Shown piece by piece: positions 1 to 6,960 of a DNA stretch of 16,825 nucleotides. Positions within the stretch are counted from its first letter, which is position 1. Each line of letters opens with the position of its first letter. A model generated the notes under the pieces. It was not told the DNA's origin, made no database searches, and saw only the letters and a program-made list of their open reading frames with translations. The translations under genes and the position numbers were made by a program. Source of the stretch: CAZWFW01 sp964633445 (GTDB lineage Archaea > Undinarchaeota > CAZWFW01); contig CAZWFW010000023.1 of the NCBI GenBank assembly GCA_964633445.1, positions 1 through 16,825 on the forward strand, given 5' to 3'.

Positions 1-42
1 CCTTGGGAGCCGGTGACCCGAGTTCAAATCTCGGCGGCCCCA
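1..42 (+). tRNA. tRNA-Pro (anticodon TGG), 3' part only
   Basis: The window opens inside the anticodon loop, read as C-T-TGG-G-A at positions 2-8, so the anticodon TGG is at 4-6. The 3' side of the anticodon stem is GCCGG (9-13) and the variable region is 14-17. The T stem is CCGAG (18-22) with CTCGG (30-34), around the T loop TTCAAAT (23-29). The acceptor 3' strand CGGCCCC is at 35-41 and the discriminator A at 42. No CCA follows in frame with this fold, so it would be added post-transcriptionally. The G after the anticodon and the discriminator A both fit archaeal tRNA-Pro. The 5' half is outside the window, so acceptor and D arms cannot be checked. Confidence 0.85.
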
Positions 43-414
43 CTTTGTTTGATTATAATTTTCAGAATTTTCGATATTTCTGGAAATGGGATTAGGATTT
101 TGAGTAGAGATTGTAGATGAGCACTGAGAATTAGATTTTTCTGATAAAATTTTAATAAGTTGTCTAGGAGAGATTTTTAGGCGTAAAAGCAGTACCTTAT
201 CCACTCTCTTTTTTATTTCTTCGGGAAGAAGATCCTTTACTTTAATATCCTTTTTAAGAACGATACGATTATCTTCCTCAGAAATTATCAAAACTGAAAA
301 ACACCATGATAATAAACTACGAAATCTTGAATTCCACTCAGTTCTCTAAGTAATTTGTGTTAAGAGAATGCTATCTCCAGTAATAATGCCAAAATAACGA
401 AAAGCGGAACTCCT
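43..414 (-). pseudogene. Possible decayed or frameshifted protein gene downstream of endonuclease V
   Basis: This 370-base stretch has no intact gene. On the minus strand one frame is open without a stop from 345 to the window edge (115 codons) and reads like protein, for example ISEEDNRIVLKKD and KVKDLLPEEIKKRVDK, before turning Ser/Asn-rich and running antisense through the tRNA. It has no ATG; a TTG at 291 is possible. A second frame, open from 359 to 291, reads LRELSGIQDFVVYYHGVF. The first frame upstream of a TAG at 348-346 reads FRYFGIITGDSILLTQIT. Joined in the order first-second-first frame, these make one plausible protein, which suggests a gene broken by two small indels, or assembly errors. 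I recognise no family. The alternative is ordinary AT-rich intergenic DNA that happens to be open. Confidence 0.3.
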
Positions 415-1081
415 AAAAATTGTTAAGAGTTTTTTGCAAACCCTTTGCAATACGTGTTGATAACTCATGAGCTAGCAAAGTCGGCTTCGGTAACTTACAT
501 TCCTTTGGCGTAACTCTCCTAACAATTTTAACTGCTGTACCTAAGGAAATTTTGTGACCTACACTTACATAGACATATTTCGCATTGACGTGCGGCTTTA
601 TCCTCTGCCCGATGATCTCCCCCTTATCCATAATCAATTCATTACTATCCTTCTTGATAATCTTGCCGCAAAGCAGATTTTTAGCAACACCTATCGTAAC
701 CTTGTCTAGTAGCACCCCAACATGACTTGCTATACCTAGTCTCCTTGGATGAGCTATACCATGACCATCTATTAAATAAACATCTGCATTTACCTTTTCC
801 ATAACTTTAATTGCAGCTTCCCCCTCCCTAAAAGCAAGTAACCCTGGAATATAGGGAAAGCTAAGCTCAACTTTTTCCCAAATTTCATCCACAACATCAA
901 GATTTTCAAAATCGATAGAAACGCATGCAGCAACTGCCTTATTTTTCCTCTCAAATGATATATCTACGCCAGCAACTTTCTTTATTTCATTGAGTTTCAC
1001 AAAATCTTTCCTAATCACCTGAGCAGCAAGCTTCTTCTGCAACTCTATTGCTTCCCTAACAGAAAGTTTAGGAATCTTCAT
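413..1081 (-). CDS. nfi: Endonuclease V (deoxyinosine 3'-endonuclease)
   Basis: The 222-residue protein has the usual length for endonuclease V, which nicks DNA one nucleotide 3' of deoxyinosine and so starts repair of deaminated adenine. Family motifs are present in order: the metal-binding Asp in GVDISF (D40), the wedge motif PYIPG (76-80) followed by FREGE with catalytic Glu E86, the Asp of LIDGHG (D105), then HPRRLGIASHVG (111-122) and the GVAKNLLCG segment (131-139). The D40-E86 spacing of 46 equals that of the Thermotoga enzyme as I remember it. The ATG at 1081 gives a complete N-terminus. A TATA-like stretch on the minus strand near 1160-1174 could drive it, giving a leader of roughly 55-60 nt. 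It diverges from feoA. Confidence 0.95.
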   Translation of the reverse strand: MKIPKLSVREAIELQKKLAAQVIRKDFVKLNEIKKVAGVDISFERKNKAVAACVSIDFENLDVVDEIWEKVELSFPYIPGLLAFREGEAAIKVMEKVNADVYLIDGHGIAHPRRLGIASHVGVLLDKVTIGVAKNLLCGKIIKKDSNELIMDKGEIIGQRIKPHVNAKYVYVSVGHKISLGTAVKIVRRVTPKECKLPKPTLLAHELSTRIAKGLQKTLNNF

Positions 1082-1297
1082 TTTTCATTAGCAAATTTCT
1101 TGTTAAGCAAACTATGTTCTCCTTAAGGTTCTCATTGCAAAGTTTTTCCTTAACCTCATGATTTATTATATTAAACTTATGGCTGCAGCCTAGATTTTCC
1201 TTTAGGTAGAAAAGTTAATTAGGAGCTTTGTATCTATAAAATCAGAAGATGTGGGTTCTCCACAATCAGAGCATTAAAAAATTTTGCATTCGCATAC

Positions 1298-1316
1298 TAA
1301 GGTTAGCATCCTGTTA
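1298..1316 (+). promoter_or_regulatory. DtxR/IdeR-like box upstream of the feoA TATA box
   Basis: The stretch TAAGGTTAGCATCCTGTTA matches 14 of 19 positions of the bacterial DtxR/IdeR consensus TWAGGTTAGSCTAACCTWA, with the left half complete. It ends 8 bases before the feoA TATA box. Iron-responsive DtxR-type repressors are known in archaea and feo genes are classic targets. The right half is poor, so this is a candidate only. Confidence 0.4.
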
Positions 1317-1324
1317 GCGTTAAC

Positions 1325-1334
1325 TATTTATATT
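1325..1334 (+). promoter_or_regulatory. TATA box of feoA-feoB
   Basis: TATTTATATT lies 27 bases before the feoA ATG, so transcription would start at or just before the start codon, giving a very short leader or a leaderless mRNA. No Shine-Dalgarno site is visible before feoA, which agrees. Confidence 0.6.
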
Positions 1335-1344
1335 CATCAAGCTA

Positions 1345-1360
1345 TTTAGGTATTCCTAAA
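1345..1360 (+). promoter_or_regulatory. Inverted-repeat operator candidate over the feoA start site
   Basis: TTTAGG-TATT-CCTAAA is a perfect inverted repeat (6-bp arms, 4-base spacer) between the TATA box and the ATG at 1362, covering the expected transcription start. Its TTAGG/CCTAA arms resemble those of DtxR-family sites. A protein bound here would block initiation, as expected for iron repression of ferrous iron uptake. Confidence 0.45.
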
Positions 1361-1361
1361 A

Positions 1362-1592
1362 ATGATACCGCTAAGTGAAGCTCAAATCGGCAAATATAGG
1401 ATAGTTTCAGTTGTAGGTGGCTTTGGTTTTCAGCAAAGGCTTAAGATTTTAGGTTTAAAGGTAGGGAGCGTAGTTGAAGTTACGACTGTACATCCTATGG
1501 GAGGTCCCGTTGTTCTTAACATTGATGACAGGCAAATAGCTATAGGAAGAGGAATGGCCTCAAAAATATTTGTAGAACCTGTTGAAAAATGA
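1362..1592 (+). CDS. feoA: FeoA family protein, ferrous iron transport accessory subunit
   Basis: This 76-residue protein is a stand-alone FeoA domain, a small SH3-like beta barrel that assists the FeoB iron transporter on the cytoplasmic face. Visible family features are the opening MIPLSEAQIGKYRIVSV, the central QQRLKILGLKVGSVVEV segment (FeoA proteins typically have R-L-x-x-x-G-x-x-x-G here), PMGGPVVL, and the closing IAIGRGMASKIFV. It overlaps feoB by 4 bases (ATGA), so the two are translationally coupled and presumably made in a fixed ratio. The upstream TATA box and two DtxR-like sites suggest metal control. Confidence 0.93.
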   Translation: MIPLSEAQIGKYRIVSVVGGFGFQQRLKILGLKVGSVVEVTTVHPMGGPVVLNIDDRQIAIGRGMASKIFVEPVEK

Positions 1593-3304
1593 AAAAAAGG
1601 GTTGTTCTGGTTGGTAATCCCAATGTTGGCAAAAGTTGCCTCTTCTCAAGACTTACTGGTGCTGACGCTATAATATCAAATTACCCTGGCACTACCGTAG
1701 AGATTTATAGAGGAAGTTTGCGAATTGAAGGCAAAACCTTTGAACTTATAGATGCGCCAGGCGCATATTCCTTAGAATTCCCTTGTAATAAAGCGGAGGA
1801 AATAGCTAAAGAACTCGCAAAAAACGCAGACATAATTATTCTTGTTTTAGATGCTACAAACTTGGAAAGAAGTTTATACATAGCACTTGAAACGTTAAAA
1901 TTAGGCAAGTCCACAATCATTGCGTTAAATATCTGGGACGAAGCAAAAAGAAAGGGTATTAAGATCGATATAGAGAAACTTGAGAATATTCTCCAAGTTC
2001 CTGTTATTCCAACAGTAGCTATAAGCGGCGAAGGAGTTAACGCGTTAGTTAGCAGAATTAAAGATGCTAGAGTAGCCAGCATAAATTACGAAAACATCTG
2101 GAAAAAGATTGGAGAAATAATAAGAGAAGTTCAAAGAGTCGAGCACAGACATGCTACACTGAAGGAAAAAATAGAGAAATTGACGGTACAACCCGGTATT
2201 GCCCTGCCCCTTGCTGCATTCATACTTCTTCTATGCTTCTATGTTGTAGTTAGCTTAGGTAATCTCATCATTGAAAGGTTGCTTGATCCGCTATTCTCAC
2301 ATTACTATACACCTATTTTGGAAAGGATTAACAACCATATAAGCAACGAGTTTCTCAGAAAGCTATTAATAGGACAGCTTGTAGACGGAAAGATAGATTT
2401 CATGCAATCTTTTGGGTTGCTATCTACTGGGATATATGTACCGATTGTTGCAGTTCTACCATTTGTATTTTTATTCTATCTTGTTCTGGGAATTCTAGAA
2501 GATATAGGATACCTTCCAAGGCTTGCTATAACGTTAGACAACATCTTCCATAAATTCGGATTGCACGGTTGTGCGATAATTAATACTTTACTAGGCTTGG
2601 GTTGTAATGTTCCTGGAGCGTTATCAACAAGAATTCTGGAAACAAGAAAGCAGAGATTTATCGCCGCTAGCTTAATTAGCATTGCTGTTCCTTGCACAGC
2701 ACAATCAGCGATAATATTTGGATTGCTGGGTAGGAAGGGTATAAGGTATGTTGTATGCATCTACGCCACATTACTTGTTATTTATGTAATCCTTGGCTTA
2801 GTTCTGAATAGACTTATAAAAGGAGAGGCTCCAGAGATTTTGATAGAAATACCTCCCTACCGTTGGATAAACCCTAGAATACTGGCAAAGAAGATCTCAT
2901 TAAGGCTGAAACAATTCTTTGTAGATGCTTTACCATTTGTTTTTCTTGGTGTGCTAATTGCAAACCTACTATATTTCACGGGAATAGTGGAAATTATTGG
3001 AAATGTAGCAAAACCTGTTGTGCATGATGTTTTCGGGTTAGAAAAGGAGGCTGCAGCAGCTTTGATTGTAGGATTTCTTAGAAAAGATGTCGCCGTAGGT
3101 ATGTTAACACCTTTAAATATGCCAGCGAATCAGCTAATTATTGCTTGCGTAATTTTAGCTGTTTACTTTCCTTGCGTAGCTACGTTCGCAACTTTACTTA
3201 AGGAGCTTGGCATAAAGGATTTTGCAAAGATTTGTATTGTGATGATATTAACAGCATTCGCTGTCGGAGTTTCTCTTAGAACTATTTTATCTTTATTCGC
3301 ATAG
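1589..3304 (+). CDS. feoB: Ferrous iron transport protein B (FeoB)
   Basis: FeoB is the membrane protein for Fe(II) uptake, with an N-terminal G domain fused to a polytopic transport domain. The G motifs are clear: P-loop GNPNVGKS (9-16), the NYPGTT switch region (31-36), DAPG (55-58), N-x-x-D as NIWD (114-117), and SGEG (146-149). The membrane part starts near residue 203 and contains the two Gate-domain signatures GCNVPG (338-343) with PCTAQ (368-372), and PCVATF (528-533), whose cysteines are candidates for metal handling. At 571 residues it is much shorter than the roughly 770 of the E. coli protein: the helical linker after the G domain is compressed and no long C-terminal cytoplasmic tail is present. 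Such short FeoBs are common in archaea. It shares an ATGA overlap with feoA. Confidence 0.96.
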   Translation: MKKRVVLVGNPNVGKSCLFSRLTGADAIISNYPGTTVEIYRGSLRIEGKTFELIDAPGAYSLEFPCNKAEEIAKELAKNADIIILVLDATNLERSLYIALETLKLGKSTIIALNIWDEAKRKGIKIDIEKLENILQVPVIPTVAISGEGVNALVSRIKDARVASINYENIWKKIGEIIREVQRVEHRHATLKEKIEKLTVQPGIALPLAAFILLLCFYVVVSLGNLIIERLLDPLFSHYYTPILERINNHISNEFLRKLLIGQLVDGKIDFMQSFGLLSTGIYVPIVAVLPFVFLFYLVLGILEDIGYLPRLAITLDNIFHKFGLHGCAIINTLLGLGCNVPGALSTRILETRKQRFIAASLISIAVPCTAQSAIIFGLLGRKGIRYVVCIYATLLVIYVILGLVLNRLIKGEAPEILIEIPPYRWINPRILAKKISLRLKQFFVDALPFVFLGVLIANLLYFTGIVEIIGNVAKPVVHDVFGLEKEAAAALIVGFLRKDVAVGMLTPLNMPANQLIIACVILAVYFPCVATFATLLKELGIKDFAKICIVMILTAFAVGVSLRTILSLFA

Positions 3305-3325
3305 CAAATAAGATTTAAATTATCT

Positions 3326-3351
3326 ATTTATTTTCCATATGGAAAATAAAT
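3326..3351. promoter_or_regulatory. 26-bp perfect palindrome upstream of the thermosome TATA box
   Basis: The left arm ATTTATTTTCCAT is followed directly by its exact reverse complement, centred between 3338 and 3339. It ends immediately before the thermosome TATA region. Its right 15 bases (3337-3351) recur exactly at 8226-8240, again just before a likely TATA box, upstream of nadA. A dimeric regulator site is the simplest reading. It also lies after feoB, so a role at that transcript's 3' end cannot be excluded. Confidence 0.6.
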
Positions 3352-3352
3352 T

Positions 3353-3361
3353 ATTTATATA
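3353..3361 (+). promoter_or_regulatory. TATA box of the thermosome gene
   Basis: The ATTTATATA stretch fits an archaeal TATA box about 55 bases before the chosen ATG at 3416. It predicts a transcript starting near 3385 and a leader of about 30 nt, which includes the GGTGA Shine-Dalgarno site at 3406-3410. Confidence 0.6.
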
Positions 3362-3415
3362 CCTGCAAACCTTTTATGAGATAAACCTGATAAAAGAGAT
3401 AAACTGGTGAGAAAA

Positions 3416-5071
3416 ATGGCTGCTCCTACTCAATTAGCTGGTCAGCCAATTTTGGTTCTACCTGAAGGAACAATAAGGCAGGTAGGTAGAGACGCACAGA
3501 GAACCAATATAGCAGCTGCAAGAATAATTGCTGAAGCAGTAAGAACAACCCTAGGACCAAAGGGAATGGATAAAATGCTAGTAGATAGCTTGGGAGATGT
3601 GGTAATCACGAACGACGGTGCAACGATTCTAGATGAGATGGATGTAGAACACCCAGCGGCAAAGATGCTTGTAGAAGTAGCAAAAGCTCAAGAAGATGAG
3701 GTCGGTGACGGAACAACAACCGTTGTTGTTCTTGCTGGTGAATTACTAAGAAGAGCAGAAGAACTTCTTGATCAGGAGATCCACCCAACAGTGATTACGA
3801 AGGGTTACAGAATAGCTGCTTCGCATGCAATCAAATACCTTGGGAAAATTGCTAAGAAAATTGATATTGAAGATGAAGAAACCTTGATGAAGATTGCAAT
3901 GACAGCAATGACCGGTAAATCTGCAGAGAGGGCAAGAGAATGTTTGGCAAAACTTGCTGTTGAGGCTGTTAAGTTAGTTGCTGAAAAAGAAAACGATAAA
4001 ATAATTGTCGACACCGATAACATTAAGCTTGAAAAGAAGGAAGGAGGAAGTATTGACGATTCTCAACTGGTTAAAGGGATCGTCATTGATAAGGAAAGGG
4101 TTCACCCTGCAATGCCAAGAATTGTTAAAAACGCGAAAATAGCCTTAATTAACGCTGCAATTGAGGTTAAAGAAACAGAAACCGATGCAGAGATAAGAAT
4201 TACAGATCCATCTCAATTGAAAGCATTCATTGAGCAAGAGGAGCAGATGATAAAAGAAATGGTTGATAAAATAAAAGAAAGCGGAGCCAACGTTGTGTTC
4301 TGCCAGAAAGGAATCGACGATCTTGCTCAGCACTATTTAGCAAAAGCAGGGATATTTGCAGTTAGAAGGGTTAAGAAGAGCGATATGGAGAAACTTGCTA
4401 AAGCTACAGGTGCAAGAATAGTTACGAAGATAGATGACCTAAGTAAAGAAGATCTAGGGTATGCCGAGGTTGTTGAAGAGAAAAAGGTTGCTGGAGATGA
4501 GATGGTATTTGTAGAGGGTTGCAAAAATCCAAAATCTGTAACGATATTGATAAGAGGCGGTTCAGAGCATGTCGTTGATGAGGTTGAGAGAGGAATGGAG
4601 GATGCTATCGGTGGGGTAGCGGCAGTGCTTGAGAACGGATACGTAGTTGCTGGTGGTGGAGCTATCGAAGCAGAGCTTGCAAAGGAACTGAGAAAACATG
4701 CTGAAAATGTTGGAGGAAGAGAACAACTGGCAATTCTAGCGTTTGCCGATGCTTTAGAGATAATTCCAAGAACACTTGCGGAAAATGCTGGCTTAGACCC
4801 AATTGACATGCTAGTTCAGCTAAGAAGTAAGCATGAGGAGAAGGACGGAGTATGGTATGGCATAGATGTATTTGAGGGGAAAGTAAGGGATATGATAAAA
4901 GCTGGTGTAATTGAACCGCTAAAGATTAAAACGCAAGCAATTAAAGCTGCAAGCGAAGTCGCAGAGATGATACTAAGAATAGATGACGTAATTTCAGCAA
5001 AAGAAGTGAGGAAGGAAGAGGGTAAGGGAGGAGAAGGAGTAGGAGAAACGGGAGGAGAAGGCGAATTCTAA
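3416..5071 (+). CDS. ths: Thermosome subunit (group II chaperonin)
   Basis: The 551-residue product is a CCT/TCP-1-type chaperonin subunit that builds the double-ring ATP-driven folding machine of the archaeal cytoplasm. Motifs: GRDAQR near residue 24, TLGPKGMDKML (45-55), GDVVITNDGATIL (60-72), and the ATPase motif GDGTTT (97-102). VVAGGGAIEAEL marks the second nucleotide-binding face of the equatorial domain. The Gly/Glu-rich C-terminal tail ending GGEGEF is typical and lines the cavity floor. I start at the ATG at 3416 because GGTGA lies 5 bases before it; an in-frame GTG at 3407 would add three residues but overlaps that site. The adjacent palindrome may regulate it. No second subunit is visible here, so other paralogues may lie elsewhere. 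Confidence 0.97.
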   Translation: MAAPTQLAGQPILVLPEGTIRQVGRDAQRTNIAAARIIAEAVRTTLGPKGMDKMLVDSLGDVVITNDGATILDEMDVEHPAAKMLVEVAKAQEDEVGDGTTTVVVLAGELLRRAEELLDQEIHPTVITKGYRIAASHAIKYLGKIAKKIDIEDEETLMKIAMTAMTGKSAERARECLAKLAVEAVKLVAEKENDKIIVDTDNIKLEKKEGGSIDDSQLVKGIVIDKERVHPAMPRIVKNAKIALINAAIEVKETETDAEIRITDPSQLKAFIEQEEQMIKEMVDKIKESGANVVFCQKGIDDLAQHYLAKAGIFAVRRVKKSDMEKLAKATGARIVTKIDDLSKEDLGYAEVVEEKKVAGDEMVFVEGCKNPKSVTILIRGGSEHVVDEVERGMEDAIGGVAAVLENGYVVAGGGAIEAELAKELRKHAENVGGREQLAILAFADALEIIPRTLAENAGLDPIDMLVQLRSKHEEKDGVWYGIDVFEGKVRDMIKAGVIEPLKIKTQAIKAASEVAEMILRIDDVISAKEVRKEEGKGGEGVGETGGEGEF

Positions 5072-5095
5072 CTTCCTTTTTTAAAATATTTTTAA
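5072..5095 (+). terminator. T-rich terminator after the thermosome gene
   Basis: Two T runs (5077-5082 and 5089-5093) directly follow the stop codon, as in archaeal intrinsic termination, which needs no hairpin. The convergent gene ends at 5081, so the signal lies within its final codons. Confidence 0.5.
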
Positions 5096-5413
5096 ATACC
5101 TCTCTAGTTTTCCTTTGAATTTCCTAAAAACAACCTTATTACCGCATTCTTTAACGTTTATAATAGCTCCACTCTTTAGCTTTATAATCTCCAATATGCA
5201 AAAATATTTCTCTCCTCCGGTAATAGCATATAATTTTAAGGTTATTCTCTTCTTTTTCAATATCTTCTCTCTAACTTCCCTTAGAAAAATCTCCTTATTA
5301 TTTATTTCAACAAAAATTTGAAAGGCATCAGCATAGCCAACTCCGTGATACCAGGAGATTTCCACTAGACGCAACACCTCACCTACATCAGTAATTTTAG
5401 TTTTTATTTTCAT
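5081..5413 (-). CDS. Hypothetical protein, 110 residues
   Basis: I do not recognise this protein. It is basic, without a membrane segment or signal peptide, and alternates hydrophobic and polar residues in short stretches (for example FQIFVEINNKEIFL and RITLKLYAI), suggesting a small beta-rich cytoplasmic fold. The tail is lysine-rich (RKFKGKLERYLKIF). Two cysteines (in YFCIL and KECGN) form no clear metal motif. The ATG at 5413 has no strong Shine-Dalgarno site. The gene ends 9 bases from the convergent thermosome stop, and its start lies about 40 bases from the box C/D sRNA that reads the opposite way. Its open length and coding-like composition favour a real gene; function is unknown. Confidence 0.6.
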   Translation of the reverse strand: MKIKTKITDVGEVLRLVEISWYHGVGYADAFQIFVEINNKEIFLREVREKILKKKRITLKLYAITGGEKYFCILEIIKLKSGAIINVKECGNKVVFRKFKGKLERYLKIF

Positions 5414-5450
5414 TTTCCATAAAAATTAAATAGCAAAGAAATTCTAAATT

Positions 5451-5507
5451 TCTAATGATGAATGCTGCTGCCCCTGAGAAATGATGAGAGGGTCAGAGCC
5501 TGACTAA
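5451..5507 (+). ncRNA. Box C/D methylation-guide sRNA
   Basis: The order of boxes is complete: C box ATGATGA (5455-5461), 12-nt guide (5462-5473), D' box CTGA (5474-5477), 3-nt spacer, C' box ATGATGA (5481-5487), 12-nt guide (5488-5499), D box CTGA (5500-5503). The 12/3/12 geometry is that of archaeal sRNAs that bind L7Ae, Nop5 and fibrillarin and direct 2'-O-methylation of the target base paired 5 nt upstream of each D box. Predicted targets are GGGCAGCAGCAU (methylated A) and GCUCUGACCCUC (methylated U at position 5); I could not assign them to an rRNA or tRNA. Its D box abuts the stop codon of the minus-strand serine dehydratase gene. The ends are approximate; a flanking stem is weak. Confidence 0.85.
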
Positions 5508-6865
5508 TATTCTTTAACAGGAATACAGAACCTTTTACATGCTCTAACCTTACAAGCTAATTTTTTAGCATCTCTGGTGCCTGCCAAACCTCCGAGGGAT
5601 GTTTCCTTGTATCTTGGAGACATACTTTTTCCAATCTCGTCCATAGCTTTAAGAACATCATCCAAGCTAATGTAATTTTTAGTTCCATTCGCAGCTAGAT
5701 ACGCCGATGTTAAGGCAACGCTTGAAAATGTCGCATTTCTGTTTATGCAAGGAACCTCAACCAATCCAGCTACAGGATCGCAAACAATGCCTAAAGAAGA
5801 GCTTAACGCCAAACTTGCAGCTTCAAGTATCTCCTTAGCATTACAATTCATCAGTTCAGCTAATGCAGCAGCAGTCATTGCAGATGCTACCCCAATTTCA
5901 GCTTGACACCCGTGTCTCGCAGCCGAAACTGATGCTTCATTTAATGCGCCCAAACCTACTACTCCTGCCGTAAACATTGACTTAACAATCTCCCTCCTAT
6001 CAATATCATTTTCCTCAGCAAAGGCTAGGAGACATGCGGGTAAAATGCCGCAAGATCCTGCAGTAGGTGCACTTACAATTCTATGCATGTTAACGCAGCA
6101 AAGCATAACTGCGATGGAATAGCTTGCCGTTCTCAAATACAAATCTTTATGCTTAGATAGGCTCTTAAATTGAGAGTCATATATAACCCCCTTCAAATCG
6201 TGCTTTAATCCCCTCTCAACGCATTCCTCCATTATCTTTAAATTGTCAAACATCCTTGCAAGAGCCTCGGATTTGCTAATGTTAAGAACCTCACATTCCC
6301 TCAATATGGCAAGTTCTGATATGCTAAGCTTTTCCTCTTCCGCGATGCGAAGTAACTCTTTAAAATTTTCAAATTTGTAAACTTTTGGTAGATTTAGGGA
6401 ACCATCCTCCAATTTTGCATTAACGTTGCTTTTCAAGATTTTCAGATTACCTCCTCCTATTGATAACGCTCTTATTTTGATTTCCTTATCACCTTTTTCA
6501 GCTAATACTTCAATTCCCAAACCATCGGCACTTGTGTATCTATTCTCAAAAAACTCTATTTTCAAATCCTGCAGCTCGTTGTCTATAAAAACATTTCCGT
6601 TGCTAAATCTTACTTTACTGACAACCTCTATCTCATCCGTATATGGAGAGTACCCTAACAGACCCGCAGTTATTGCGTGATAGCTACCATGCATTTTGCA
6701 TGTTCTCGCGGAAGGGCCAAAAAACAAAATTTTGGCTCTTAACCCCTCAGTTCTGCCAAGCAATCTATAGACAAAATAGCCTAAACAAGCTGGAGCATAC
6801 GTATGGGAACTCGAAGGCCCTATAATAGGGCGAAGAACATTTTTCAAAATGCTGTATTTACGCAT
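5504..6865 (-). CDS. sdaA: L-serine dehydratase, iron-sulfur type, single chain
   Basis: This 453-residue enzyme converts L-serine to pyruvate and ammonia using a [4Fe-4S] cluster rather than PLP. The N-terminal beta-type domain carries GPSSSHT (16-22); the C-terminal alpha-type domain carries SAPTAGSCGILPA (265-277). Three cluster cysteines are evident: C320 in HGCQAEIG, C362 in CDPVAG and C373 in VPCINRNA. Their spacings of 42 and 11 equal those of the Legionella enzyme as I remember it. The C-terminal tail has cysteines at 438, 443 and 447; in the Legionella enzyme a tail cysteine occupies the active site. I chose the ATG at 6865 because it starts the conserved domain. An upstream ATG at 7015 is in frame but would add 50 unrelated residues and overlap the divergent gene. 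Confidence 0.94.
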   Translation of the reverse strand: MRKYSILKNVLRPIIGPSSSHTYAPACLGYFVYRLLGRTEGLRAKILFFGPSARTCKMHGSYHAITAGLLGYSPYTDEIEVVSKVRFSNGNVFIDNELQDLKIEFFENRYTSADGLGIEVLAEKGDKEIKIRALSIGGGNLKILKSNVNAKLEDGSLNLPKVYKFENFKELLRIAEEEKLSISELAILRECEVLNISKSEALARMFDNLKIMEECVERGLKHDLKGVIYDSQFKSLSKHKDLYLRTASYSIAVMLCCVNMHRIVSAPTAGSCGILPACLLAFAEENDIDRREIVKSMFTAGVVGLGALNEASVSAARHGCQAEIGVASAMTAAALAELMNCNAKEILEAASLALSSSLGIVCDPVAGLVEVPCINRNATFSSVALTSAYLAANGTKNYISLDDVLKAMDEIGKSMSPRYKETSLGGLAGTRDAKKLACKVRACKRFCIPVKEY

Positions 6866-6909
6866 TATAAATATTTCTTCGCAGCTTTTAATACTATTTT
6901 CTAGGTACG

Positions 6910-6921
6910 CGACAGCTGTCG
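6910..6921. promoter_or_regulatory. Palindrome between divergent sdaA and glmU-like genes
   Basis: CGACAGCTGTCG is a perfect 12-bp palindrome in the 95-base region between two divergent starts (6865 and 6961), roughly midway. Flanking GTA and TAC lie at almost symmetrical positions. It is GC-rich in AT-rich surroundings. A dimeric regulator site is possible; no factor is known to me. Confidence 0.35.
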
Positions 6922-6960
6922 ATACTGAAAAATAAGAGTTAAATTTTAGACTATAATATA

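Noticed and set aside
1248..1316. Short plus-strand frame of about 20 codons upstream of feoA
   Set aside because: No ribosome site or recognisable sequence, and it covers the DtxR-like box.
3407..3415. GTG start three codons before the thermosome ATG
   Set aside because: The GTG is part of the GGTGA ribosome-binding site for the ATG at 3416, and homologues begin near that ATG.
4333..4809. 158-codon open frame antisense to the thermosome
   Set aside because: Ser/Ala-rich shadow of a strongly coding frame on the other strand, without homology or ribosome site.
5115..5321. Plus-strand open frame opposite the 110-residue unknown gene
   Set aside because: Low-complexity Phe/Leu/Ile-rich translation of AT-rich DNA; the minus-strand frame is longer and more protein-like.
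5401..5420. Third copy of the ATGGAAAAT element at the start of the 110-residue unknown gene
   Set aside because: Only 9 bases match, they overlap the start codon, and no TATA box follows as in the other two.
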